Origin: Suilimivivens aceti
GTDB lineage: Bacteria > Bacillota > Clostridia > Lachnospirales > Lachnospiraceae
DNA length: 64,000 nucleotides
Reading direction: 5' to 3'
Assembly: GCF_025567405.1 (NCBI RefSeq)
Contig: NZ_JAOQKJ010000005.1
Span: 62,001 to 126,000 of the forward strand
A model generated the notes under the pieces. It searched no databases and was not told where the DNA came from. It worked only from the letters and a program-made list of their open reading frames with translations. Position 1 is the first letter of the stretch; every line of letters starts with the position of its first letter. This document shows positions 25,096-33,267 of this stretch, one piece after another. The position numbers and the translations under genes are program-made.

Positions 25096-26820
25096 CTATA
25101 ATTCACTTGGAACCATCTGAAAATACTTCAATGCCGCCTCGATTGCTGTTGCCTTCTCCTTTGGACACTTGGGCTGTCTGGCATCATCTGACTTTACTTT
25201 GTTATAATTTTCTCGCTCTATAATCCCATACTTAGCCTTAACCTGTGCAATATACAGATTTGAAACTTTCATTCCATCATTATGCTTAGCCACGTATGCT
25301 TTGATCTCCTCATAAGTAGCCTTGCTCTCAGCCGCCGTTAAATCCATCTCGTCCATGTCAAGTCTTACATTCACATGATGCTTCGCTTCGTGGAGTTTGG
25401 ACAAAAGACAAACCGTCTCCACATGCACGGTCATTGGGAACTGATCCACCGCCCGCCACTTTTTCAGCTCATAGCCACCCTCGCAGAGGATCTTCAGATC
25501 TCTTGAAAGAGTCGCACTGTCACAGCTCACATATACGATCCTCTCCGGCTTCATTTTCAGCATGGTATCAAGACAGGCTCCGTCACAGCCCTTTCTGGGC
25601 GGATCTACCACGATCACATCTGCAAAGATCCCTTCCTGTCCATATTTCTCTGGCAGTACCTCCTCTGCCTTTCCTACGAAAAATTCTGCATTAGTGATGT
25701 GATTTCTTTCTGCATTCTTCCGGGCATCCTCAATGGCCTGCGGAATGATCTCCACGCCATAAACCTGCTTTGCCCTGCCGGAAAGGAAAAGAGAAATCGT
25801 TCCAATCCCGCAGTACAGATCCCAGACCGTTTCCTTTCCGGTAAGTGCTGCATAGGAAAGTGCAAGGCTGTACAGCTTCTCTGTCTGGACAGGATTGACC
25901 TGATAAAAGGACAGCGGAGAAATAGAAAAGGTGATCCCCTGATCTGTCAGTGCAAAATCATGCAGGACATCCCTTACATGGATCGTGTCCTGTATCCGGT
26001 CATTACCCCAGATCGTAGTGACCTCCCCTCCCATGATGACATTCGTTTTTTCAAGATTATGGCTTAAGGAAATACTGGTCATTCCCGGTATCTCCTTAAG
26101 GAGCCGGATCAGGCGATCCTGAAAGGGGAGCTGCTTTCTGCTGTTGATCACAAGGCACACCATCAGTTCTCCGCTGGTAAAACCTTTTCGGATCAGTATA
26201 TGTCGGATCAGCCCCTTGTGGCTCACCTCATCATAAGCCGGAACATGATTTTCCTTCATATAGGTAAGAACTGCCTGCAGGATCACCTGATTCTCTTCTG
26301 CTCCGAGATAACATTCTGTATTTTCAATGATACTGTGTGTTCTTCCCGCATAAAATCCAGTCACCGGCTCGCCATCCTTGTTCTGTCCCACCGGATACTG
26401 AGCCTTATTACGATAACGGAAAGGACATTCCATTCCCACAACAGGCTCGCCCGTCTCATCTACCAGCTTCTCCGAAAAGCCTCCGATATGAATCAGCTGA
26501 TCACGGACCTTCCTCTGCTTAAAGGCAAGCTGTTCCTGATAATCCATCGCCTGGATCTGACAACCGCCACACTGTCTGTACAGCTTACAGGGCGGCTCTG
26601 TACGCCAGTCAGAAGGCTTCAGGATTTTTTCCACCCTGGCATAGCCATAGTTTTTTTTGACCTTGGTAACCCTTGCCAGGATCCGGTCTCCGATCACAGT
26701 GTCCTTGATGAAAAAGGGATAGCCGTCTACCTTGCCTATCCCTTCTCCATCATGACTTATATCTATAATTTCTGTTTCTATAGTGTCATTCTTTTTAAAG
26801 CTGTTTTCTCTGTTTTTCAC
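25096..26820 (-). CDS. rlmD: 23S rRNA (uracil-5-)-methyltransferase RlmD, C-terminus supplied by element
   Basis: A 574-aa RumA/RlmD-type m5U methyltransferase, GTG start after GGAG. TRAM domain at residues 10-68; iron-sulphur cysteines in CKLYRQCGGCQIQ near 78-87; SAM-binding VWDLYCGIGTISLF near 340; catalytic region VVDPPRKGC and VSCDSATLSRDL near 410-435. The ordinary enzyme ends soon after VETVCLLSK, near residue 470. Here about 105 extra residues follow, homologous to the tail of the recombinase at 16075. That tail lies on the element side of the att core, so the element replaces the gene's natural end and keeps it in frame. The methylase core is intact. Confidence 0.92.
   Translation of the reverse strand: MKNRENSFKKNDTIETEIIDISHDGEGIGKVDGYPFFIKDTVIGDRILARVTKVKKNYGYARVEKILKPSDWRTEPPCKLYRQCGGCQIQAMDYQEQLAFKQRKVRDQLIHIGGFSEKLVDETGEPVVGMECPFRYRNKAQYPVGQNKDGEPVTGFYAGRTHSIIENTECYLGAEENQVILQAVLTYMKENHVPAYDEVSHKGLIRHILIRKGFTSGELMVCLVINSRKQLPFQDRLIRLLKEIPGMTSISLSHNLEKTNVIMGGEVTTIWGNDRIQDTIHVRDVLHDFALTDQGITFSISPLSFYQVNPVQTEKLYSLALSYAALTGKETVWDLYCGIGTISLFLSGRAKQVYGVEIIPQAIEDARKNAERNHITNAEFFVGKAEEVLPEKYGQEGIFADVIVVDPPRKGCDGACLDTMLKMKPERIVYVSCDSATLSRDLKILCEGGYELKKWRAVDQFPMTVHVETVCLLSKLHEAKHHVNVRLDMDEMDLTAAESKATYEEIKAYVAKHNDGMKVSNLYIAQVKAKYGIIERENYNKVKSDDARQPKCPKEKATAIEAALKYFQMVPSEL
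25412..25419 (-). other. Presumed att core, right end of the 9-kb element
   Basis: GAGACGGT on the minus strand within rlmD, encoding the ETV of VETVCLLSK. It pairs with 16427-16434; the enclosed DNA is about 8985 bases. Confidence 0.65.
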
Positions 26821-26863
26821 GCTTTTCTCCGCCCTGTTTCTGCGTTATTATGGCTTCCTGCTA

Positions 26864-27811
26864 TTATTCCATTCTGGTTCCTGTCAAATTGGAATCAAAC
26901 AGTCTGTTGAAGCCAAGCCATCCGTTATTATCCTTGCTGTTTTCCAGAATCTCAGTAAAGGTCTCCATCTTGGCATCCGTATTATCTGCGAGGTTCAGCG
27001 CCATGGCTTCCATGATCGCAGGTTTCTTTGGCGAACCAAATTCATATTCCCCATGATGCGCAAGGATACAGTGCTTCAGTTCATTCGCCAATACTTCCGG
27101 GAAGCCTGGGATATTCCGCACCTTTTCACCGATCATTTCCACACCGATCACAATATGACCAAGGAACTGTCCTGCGTCGGTATAGTCATTTTCCGGGAAA
27201 AGAGAAATCTCTCTGGTCTTTCCCATATCATGACAGATTGCTGCTGTGATCAGCAGATCTCTCTTTAACAGTGGATATGTACTACAATAATAATCGCAGA
27301 GCTTTGTTACACCGAGTGTATGCTGAAGCAGGCCTCCCACAAATCCGTGGTGCACCGTTTTGGCTGCGGATGACTGCTTAAAGGCACTGATAAACGCCTG
27401 ATCCTTTACGAAAAACTCCTGGAGCAGCTGCTTCAGATATGTATTTTCCACTCCGTTAATATAAGAAAGCAGCTCCTGATACATTTCTTCTCTGTCGAAT
27501 CTGCTGACAGGCAGATAATCCGCAGGCGCATATTCACCTTCCTGACACTTACGGATTCTTTTGACATTGACCTGCAGCACTCCCTGAAAGCTGGTAATAT
27601 CTCCATACACCTCGATATAATCCAGGGAATCAAATTCTGCGATACCTGCATTATTGGGATCCCACACCTTTGCGTCTATGGTTCCTGTTTTATCCTGAAG
27701 TACCACTGTATCATAAGGCTTTCCATTCTTTGTTACCGCCGAGATCTTGTGTTTACAGAGGTAAATATCAAACACTCTGTCACCGTCTTTATAATCTTTA
27801 ATATATTTCAT
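26864..27811 (-). CDS. YhaM-like 3'-5' exoribonuclease (OB-fold plus HD domain)
   Basis: A 315-aa cytoplasmic nuclease. Residues 1-95 form an OB-fold nucleic-acid-binding domain (VVLQDKTGTIDAKVWD), and residues 150-290 an HD phosphohydrolase domain with HHGFVGGLLQHTLGV, ICHDMGKTRE (metal-binding His-Asp) and ILAHHGEYEFGSPK. This is the arrangement of B. subtilis YhaM, close to its 314-aa length. It lies 44 bases upstream of rlmD on the same strand, so it may be co-transcribed with rlmD. Confidence 0.88.
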   Translation of the reverse strand: MKYIKDYKDGDRVFDIYLCKHKISAVTKNGKPYDTVVLQDKTGTIDAKVWDPNNAGIAEFDSLDYIEVYGDITSFQGVLQVNVKRIRKCQEGEYAPADYLPVSRFDREEMYQELLSYINGVENTYLKQLLQEFFVKDQAFISAFKQSSAAKTVHHGFVGGLLQHTLGVTKLCDYYCSTYPLLKRDLLITAAICHDMGKTREISLFPENDYTDAGQFLGHIVIGVEMIGEKVRNIPGFPEVLANELKHCILAHHGEYEFGSPKKPAIMEAMALNLADNTDAKMETFTEILENSKDNNGWLGFNRLFDSNLTGTRME

Positions 27812-27849
27812 TTCTACTTTGCCCTTTCCTTTTGTTCATGATTTTTCTC

Positions 27850-29166
27850 TTATCGGGTTCCCAACGTTACGGGGAGCTCCATTTCCGTATAGCCTTCCGG
27901 TCCCTGACGAAGCAGTGTCAACGTCATAGTTTCTTCCGGCTCCATATCCATCATACCATTGATCAGCTCCTGATAACTGGTAACCTTGGTATCTCCAATT
28001 CCGGTGACCACATCTCCGCTCTGTATACCTGCCGCCATTGCCGGCGAATCCATGTCTATTTCCATGATATAGGCTCCATAAGGTACGTCGAGTTCCTCAT
28101 GCACCTGCAACGTCACATCTGCACCATGGATACCAAGATACGGAATATCCTTATCATTTGACATTCTCTCGATCAGCTTCCGGAGATCCGTGATCCCTAT
28201 AGCACTGACCAGATTTCTGGTATCACTGCTGTTATGGGAGGAATCTATGATACCTATTACCTGCCCGCTTAAATTCACAAGAATGCCCGTGGCAGAAGAG
28301 CTGCCGTAAATATCAGTAGTGATCCATTTATATCTGGAATCAGGAAGATCGACCGTACTGCCTGCAGAGGTTACAAAGCCATAACAGACAGACCCGGCAA
28401 CACCCGCAGGCTGTCCAAGTGCAATAACCGGGTTTCCTATGAGGTTGCTTCCGGCAGAGGTTCCCAGCTTAACCGGCTCTGCAGCCTGCAGCGTTGTCCT
28501 CTTCATAGTATTTTTTTCTACTGCAAGAATAGCCAGTCCTGTATTACTGTCCTTTTTTTTCAGTTCAGCTTCATATTCCAGTTCATCGCTGAATGTGATT
28601 TCCAGAAGCTCTGCGTCTTCAATAGCTGGATAATTCGTCAGGATCAGAAGTTCTTTTCCGTTATCTGCTATGATCACTCCGGCAACAGATCCCTCATTTT
28701 TATATTCATTATTAAACCAGTCCACATCTGAGGTAATTCCAACCACTGTCACCATGGAAGACTGCACACTCTTCGCAACTGCCGCCAGTGAATCGTAAAG
28801 CGATGTATAATCCTCGACACCAAGCTTCATCTCGGAAAGCAACTGAGCGATCTGCTCATCCTCCAGTACCGGTGTTACGGGCTCCGGGGACATTTCGGAA
28901 TCATCTGCGATCATATCCTCCGGCAGGATCTCTTCTGACTCTTTCTCTTCCACGAGTACTACAGTAGACGGCTTTTCTTCTGGATAAAGGCGGTTGCTTA
29001 TGACCGGTTCCAGAAGAAGAAAGGTCAGACAGGCTACCAGTCCGAAGATCACAGCCATAGCGGCTGTGATAATTGTTTTCCTTATCAGTTTTTTCCGGTT
29101 TAAGGGACGCTGCTTGATGGTCTCTTTCAAAAAATCCGTTCTGTCCTGATTCTGCTGTTCTTCCAT
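27850..29166 (-). CDS. HtrA/DegP-like PDZ protein lacking the catalytic triad
   Basis: A 438-aa membrane-anchored protein: cytoplasmic N-terminus, one TM (about residues 30-53), acidic linker, chymotrypsin-like domain (about 120-320) and a C-terminal PDZ domain (about 340-420, with GIQSGDVVTGIGDTKV). Compared with HtrA motifs, TNNHV reads TNYPA (His replaced by Tyr179), TDLAVL reads TGLAIL (Asp replaced by Gly210), and GNSGGPLVN aligns with SSATGILVN (Ser replaced by Ala292). All three catalytic positions therefore appear lost, while the fold and PDZ domain are kept. It may act as a binding or sensing protein at the cell surface. Part of the minus-strand chromosomal block. Confidence 0.85.
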   Translation of the reverse strand: MEEQQNQDRTDFLKETIKQRPLNRKKLIRKTIITAAMAVIFGLVACLTFLLLEPVISNRLYPEEKPSTVVLVEEKESEEILPEDMIADDSEMSPEPVTPVLEDEQIAQLLSEMKLGVEDYTSLYDSLAAVAKSVQSSMVTVVGITSDVDWFNNEYKNEGSVAGVIIADNGKELLILTNYPAIEDAELLEITFSDELEYEAELKKKDSNTGLAILAVEKNTMKRTTLQAAEPVKLGTSAGSNLIGNPVIALGQPAGVAGSVCYGFVTSAGSTVDLPDSRYKWITTDIYGSSSATGILVNLSGQVIGIIDSSHNSSDTRNLVSAIGITDLRKLIERMSNDKDIPYLGIHGADVTLQVHEELDVPYGAYIMEIDMDSPAMAAGIQSGDVVTGIGDTKVTSYQELINGMMDMEPEETMTLTLLRQGPEGYTEMELPVTLGTR

Positions 29167-29178
29167 ACAGATTTCTCC

Positions 29179-29610
29179 TTATTCCTTTTCCCTTTTCTCC
29201 TCTTTAAAAGCAAAGAATCTCTGACCAAAGTAATTCAGTATTACAAACAGTCCCATGCCACATACCATGGCGATATTGTCCTGCCATTCTGTGGAAAGTC
29301 CGCTTAAAAGAAGCAGGATCAGCTTCTTTGCACCACCATATGCGATCAGATAACACACGGTAATGTTTAAAATGAATTTAAGGATGACAACCGGAGATTT
29401 ACTTTTATTTTGAAAGGTAAAATATTTATTCAGGAAATAGCTGCATATGCTGCCTACTATATAATTGGCGGCAGAAGAAATCCAGTATGACAGATGCAGC
29501 AGATTGTAAGCAAGAAACATGACAGCCGTCCCTACGACTGTATTGACAACACCTACCAGTACAAATTTCAGGAAGGTTATATCCAGTTTACCTTTCAGCT
29601 TTTCGATCAC
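29179..29610 (-). CDS. GtrA-like membrane protein
   Basis: A 143-aa protein with four predicted TM helices. GTG at 29610 is chosen as start because AGAGG is 8 bases upstream; the longer in-frame extension runs through the terminator of the tRNA gene. The N-terminus (FLKFVLVGVVNTVVGTAVMF) and the C-terminal FGQRFFAFK are typical of the GtrA family, which helps move lipid-linked sugars across the membrane during surface polysaccharide modification. It lies 12 bases before the HtrA-like gene. Confidence 0.85.
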   Translation of the reverse strand: MIEKLKGKLDITFLKFVLVGVVNTVVGTAVMFLAYNLLHLSYWISSAANYIVGSICSYFLNKYFTFQNKSKSPVVILKFILNITVCYLIAYGGAKKLILLLLSGLSTEWQDNIAMVCGMGLFVILNYFGQRFFAFKEEKREKE

Positions 29611-29732
29611 GTCTGTATCCTCTTTTCCATATATTCTCACATGATAACAGTATAAAATTTTACAGCCCTTTTTGCAAGAAAGAATCCTGCAAGCAGGATT
29701 CTCCACCCAGAACGGGTCATTTCCGATGACAT

Positions 29733-29761
29733 AAAAAAGCCTGAGGATCACAGATCCTCAG
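29733..29761 (-). terminator. Terminator of tRNA-Pro
   Basis: Perfect CTGAGGATC / GATCCTCAG stem followed by GCTTTTTT on the minus strand, 18 bases after the tRNA 3' end. A second perfect hairpin (GAATCCTGC / GCAGGATTC) lies at 29683-29702. Confidence 0.85.
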
Positions 29762-29778
29762 ACCTTACTTAACTATAG

Positions 29779-29852
<74 letters not shown>

Positions 29853-29964
29853 ATTTCATACGACATTAGCTATCATACAATTTTTAGACCAAATTGTCAA
29901 TACTGAAAACCTGCTATTCAGGTGCAATTCGGCATTCAGAGAAATCCGCAGAAGCTCTGTTTTT

Positions 29965-30012
29965 AAAAGCACGGCAGATGAACTGCTCCTGCAGCTTCCT
30001 GCCATGCTTTTT
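29965..30012 (-). terminator. Terminator after cytidylate-kinase-like gene
   Basis: AAAAGCACGGCAG pairs with CTGCCATGCTTTT (one mismatch), 12 bases past the stop; T-rich on both sides. Confidence 0.65.
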
Positions 30013-30024
30013 ATTTCAGGTGGA

Positions 30025-30624
30025 TCAGTGCTTATTCTGTCTCCTGTCTATGTAATCGATCAGCATCTCAGCAGTTACATCTTCTCCAAGCTTACTGCTG
30101 TTAATAGATACATCATAATTACGGGAATCACCCCATTTACCCTTACAGTAATAATTGTGATAATTCTTCCTCTTTTTATCCTGACGAACCATAAAGGTTT
30201 CTGCCTCATCCCTGTTCATTCCATAAATACGTACGACACGGTCAACCTTACTCTCCCAGTCACCGAGGATGAAAATAGAGATCGTTCCAGGATACTTCTT
30301 TAATACGTCTTCAGAGCAGCGCCCTACAACCACGAAGGATTCTCCGGATTCTGCTTTTTTTCTCAGGTAATCAAACTGCATATTGGCAAGGTTCTCTTCT
30401 GCAGAATTGGAATAACCCTTAACAGTTCTTGTCATAAAGAGGTTTCTTGGAACCTCATCATACTTCTCAAGGTTCTTTACCTCTACGCTTTTCTCATTGG
30501 CAATCTCCTGCAGAAGGTTCTTATCATACAGATTCAGTCCATAGTGCTTTGCGAGAATCTCTGCGATCTCATGTCCGCCTGATCCGAATTCACGTCCTAT
30601 AGAAATAATAAGCTGTTTTTCCAT
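30025..30624 (-). CDS. Cytidylate kinase-like family protein
   Basis: A 199-aa P-loop kinase-like protein. The N-terminus IISIGREFGSGGHEIAEILA is the family's modified P-loop, followed by FVVVGRCSEDVL and RQDKKRKNYHNYYCKGKWGD with the basic lid. These proteins are common in Clostridia and often sit next to transporter genes. Substrate unproven. It is 15 bases downstream of the SLC13/ArsB transporter gene, so it is probably in the same operon. Confidence 0.85.
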   Translation of the reverse strand: MEKQLIISIGREFGSGGHEIAEILAKHYGLNLYDKNLLQEIANEKSVEVKNLEKYDEVPRNLFMTRTVKGYSNSAEENLANMQFDYLRKKAESGESFVVVGRCSEDVLKKYPGTISIFILGDWESKVDRVVRIYGMNRDEAETFMVRQDKKRKNYHNYYCKGKWGDSRNYDVSINSSKLGEDVTAEMLIDYIDRRQNKH

Positions 30625-30639
30625 TGATGCTGCCTCCTT

Positions 30640-31986
30640 TTATAAGTATCTTACAAAGATAAATAACATGGAGAATAAAACTACCATAATGGTTGCAGGT
30701 GCAACTTCCTTACAGTACTTGCCCCATCCAATAGGATGACCATGCTTGGCTGCAACAGCAGTACCAACAACATTCGCAGATGCACCGATCGGTGTTGCAC
30801 TTCCACCGATATCTGTTCCCATGGAAAGTGCCCATGCCAGAGTGGAAAGGTCTACACCCTGTGCTACGGCAAGACTCTTGATAACAGGAATCATGGTTGC
30901 TGCAAATGGAATATTATCTACAAAGGCACTGGCAATAGCGGAACCCCAGATGATAATAGCGATCATCAGCTTGATATTTCCTCCGCTGACTTTGGCAATC
31001 AGTCCTGCGATCACTTCCAGCACACCGGTCTGCTCCAGACCACCTACTACAACAAACAGTCCGACAAAGAACAGCAGCGTCTTGTAATCTACCTTTTTCA
31101 TCAGCTCTACAGCTTCCTTACCAGATGTGACCAGTGTCAGGATGGCTATGCCAAGTCCGATGGTTGCAACGGTAAGTCCTGTCTGTGCATGTGTTACAAG
31201 AAGAACTACTGCAAGTGCAAAGATAATGCAGCTGATGGTAAAGCTCTTCTTATCCCTGATGGCTGTTTTGGGATCCGGGAATGCGGATGTATCTACAGTT
31301 CCGTCACTACGCAGCTGCTTATGGAATACGAGGAAGAAATAAATCACGGTAAGTACCAGTGCACAAATAACGATCAGTCCCGTATTACTGATAAAATCTC
31401 CAAATGAATATCCAAGGGATGTTCCGATAATAATGTTCGGGGGATCTCCACACATGGTAGCCGCTCCACCCAGATTCGCACAGAAAATCTCTGAAAGAAT
31501 CATAGGTACCGGATTAAATTTCAAAAGCTGTGCCAGCTCTACTGTTACTGCTGCCAGGAACAGTATAACGGTAATACTGTCAATAAACATAGCCAGAATA
31601 CTGGACATAACCATAAAAGTAACGAAAATTGCTACAGTCTTGTAATGAACAGCCTTAGCCAGTCTCATACAAAGCCAGCGGAAGAAGCCTGCATTACCCA
31701 TACCCTCTACCATGATCATCATACCTGCTATGAAGATAATGGTTGCCCAGTTGATGCCACTGGAGGTCTCAGCCGCTTCACCAGCCTGATACCAGAAGGT
31801 TAAAGTTCCAATCTCCTTAAAATTTAACGTATTGATCACTGCTGACATACTGTGCATGCAGACACCGAATACCAGCACCAATGTCAGTAATCCACTCAGC
31901 AGTGTTACGATATGTCTTTCCAGCTTCTCTGATATGATCAGCAGAAACATGACAAGAAATATCACAGTTGCAATAATTTGTGCCAT
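30640..31986 (-). CDS. SLC13/ArsB-type anion or sodium-coupled transporter
   Basis: A 448-aa integral membrane protein with about 11-12 hydrophobic helices. The repeated family motifs are visible: GGAATMCGDPPNIIIGT in the first half and SAFVDNIPFAATMIPV with GGSATPIGASANVVG in the second. These place it in the ion-transporter superfamily with ArsB, NhaD and SLC13 carboxylate/sulphate carriers. Substrate cannot be decided. No arsR or other metal regulator is nearby, so arsenite export is not supported by context. Confidence 0.85.
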   Translation of the reverse strand: MAQIIATVIFLVMFLLIISEKLERHIVTLLSGLLTLVLVFGVCMHSMSAVINTLNFKEIGTLTFWYQAGEAAETSSGINWATIIFIAGMMIMVEGMGNAGFFRWLCMRLAKAVHYKTVAIFVTFMVMSSILAMFIDSITVILFLAAVTVELAQLLKFNPVPMILSEIFCANLGGAATMCGDPPNIIIGTSLGYSFGDFISNTGLIVICALVLTVIYFFLVFHKQLRSDGTVDTSAFPDPKTAIRDKKSFTISCIIFALAVVLLVTHAQTGLTVATIGLGIAILTLVTSGKEAVELMKKVDYKTLLFFVGLFVVVGGLEQTGVLEVIAGLIAKVSGGNIKLMIAIIIWGSAIASAFVDNIPFAATMIPVIKSLAVAQGVDLSTLAWALSMGTDIGGSATPIGASANVVGTAVAAKHGHPIGWGKYCKEVAPATIMVVLFSMLFIFVRYL

Positions 31987-32091
31987 TTTCTCTCCTCCTC
32001 CTTATAACCTCGGGTGATTATAACACCTAACCCTGAGTGATTCAAGAATTTGACACAAAATTTTTATATTTTTTTCACACTTCTGAACTTT

Positions 32092-32409
32092 TTATAAAAC
32101 GCTGTCAATTTTATCGGCAAGATCTGTCTTGCTGACAGCTCCTACAACATTTGCTTTTACCTCTCCACTCTTAAATACGATCATGTTGGGAATGGACATG
32201 ACCCCATATTTCTGAGCCAGATTCATATTTTCATCTACATTGCACTTGCCAACCTTGCATTTTCCCTCATATTCTGCTGCAAGCTCTGCTACTACCGGTG
32301 CCATCATTTTACATGGTCCGCACCAGTCAGCATAAAAATCTACCAGAACCGGTATATTGCTTTTTACAACCTCTTCCTCAAAATTCTGCTCTGTGATCTT
32401 CAGTTCCAT
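32092..32409 (-). CDS. trxA: Thioredoxin
   Basis: A 105-aa thioredoxin with the redox motif WCGPCK (near residues 30-35) in FYADWCGPCKMMAPV, cis-proline region MSIPNMIVFKSG and usual length. ATG at 32409 follows GGAGGAG. Reduces cytoplasmic disulphides with thioredoxin reductase, which is not in this window. Confidence 0.95.
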   Translation of the reverse strand: MELKITEQNFEEEVVKSNIPVLVDFYADWCGPCKMMAPVVAELAAEYEGKCKVGKCNVDENMNLAQKYGVMSIPNMIVFKSGEVKANVVGAVSKTDLADKIDSVL

Positions 32410-32445
32410 CAAAATCTCCTCCTTTTCCTTATTATAGTTATATAG

Positions 32446-33102
32446 TTATCTGTTAGTATCGTTTTGTCTGTAAATAATATACTTGCAGATAGGATTCCCT
32501 ATACTGGAAAATTTTTCCTCATATTCTGTCATGACATTTCCCTGCATCAGTCTGTCATCATGGTGCAGATCATAGGTACATTCCTTTATCTTCCAGCCTG
32601 CTTCCGGTACCTCTTCTACTGCAAAGTCAAACAGGTCACGGTTATCTGTCTTAAACTCCAGTACGCCATTCCCCTTCAGGAACTCATCATATCTTGCAAG
32701 GAACTGTCTGGACGGCAGTCTTCTCTTGGCATGCCTGTCCTTGGGCCAGGGATCTGAAAAATTCAGGTAGATCCTGTCAATCTCATCTCTTCCGAATACC
32801 TCTGTGATATCCTCGGCGTCCATCCGGACAAAGCGGAGGTTTGGAAGCTCCTTTTCCTCCATCTTCTGGATAGCACGAAGCAGGACACTGGAATATTTCT
32901 CAATACCAATATAGTTAATATCCGGGTGCAGAGATGCCATTTCATAAAGAAATCTTCCCTTCCCCATGCCGATCTCTACATGGATCTCATGGTCATTGCC
33001 AAATACCTGCTGCCAGGCACCTTTATTTGTTTCCGGCTCATGGATCACAAAGACGCTGTCTGCGATCGCTTCCCGTGAACCCGGTACATTTTTTAAACGC
33101 AT
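32446..33102 (-). CDS. trmB: tRNA (guanine-N7-)-methyltransferase
   Basis: A 218-aa SAM-dependent methyltransferase. VEIGMGKGRFLYEMA is the SAM-binding loop, and NFSDPWPKDRHAKRRLPSRQF is the diagnostic TrmB signature. It makes m7G46 in the variable loop of tRNAs. Length is normal. It precedes trxA by 36 bases on the same strand. Confidence 0.95.
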   Translation of the reverse strand: MRLKNVPGSREAIADSVFVIHEPETNKGAWQQVFGNDHEIHVEIGMGKGRFLYEMASLHPDINYIGIEKYSSVLLRAIQKMEEKELPNLRFVRMDAEDITEVFGRDEIDRIYLNFSDPWPKDRHAKRRLPSRQFLARYDEFLKGNGVLEFKTDNRDLFDFAVEEVPEAGWKIKECTYDLHHDDRLMQGNVMTEYEEKFSSIGNPICKYIIYRQNDTNR

Positions 33103-33267
33103 AGCCTTCTCCTGTCTTTATCTGTTTACCTATATTTTACCTTATCTTTCCTTTTCCTGAAAGCATATTTCTCAGAACAATTTATTAAAATATGATAAAT
33201 CTTTTCAAAACAGTTCAGCTTTCAGTGTAAATAGTGTAAGATAAGAAAAGAAAAAGGAGAGCTCCAA

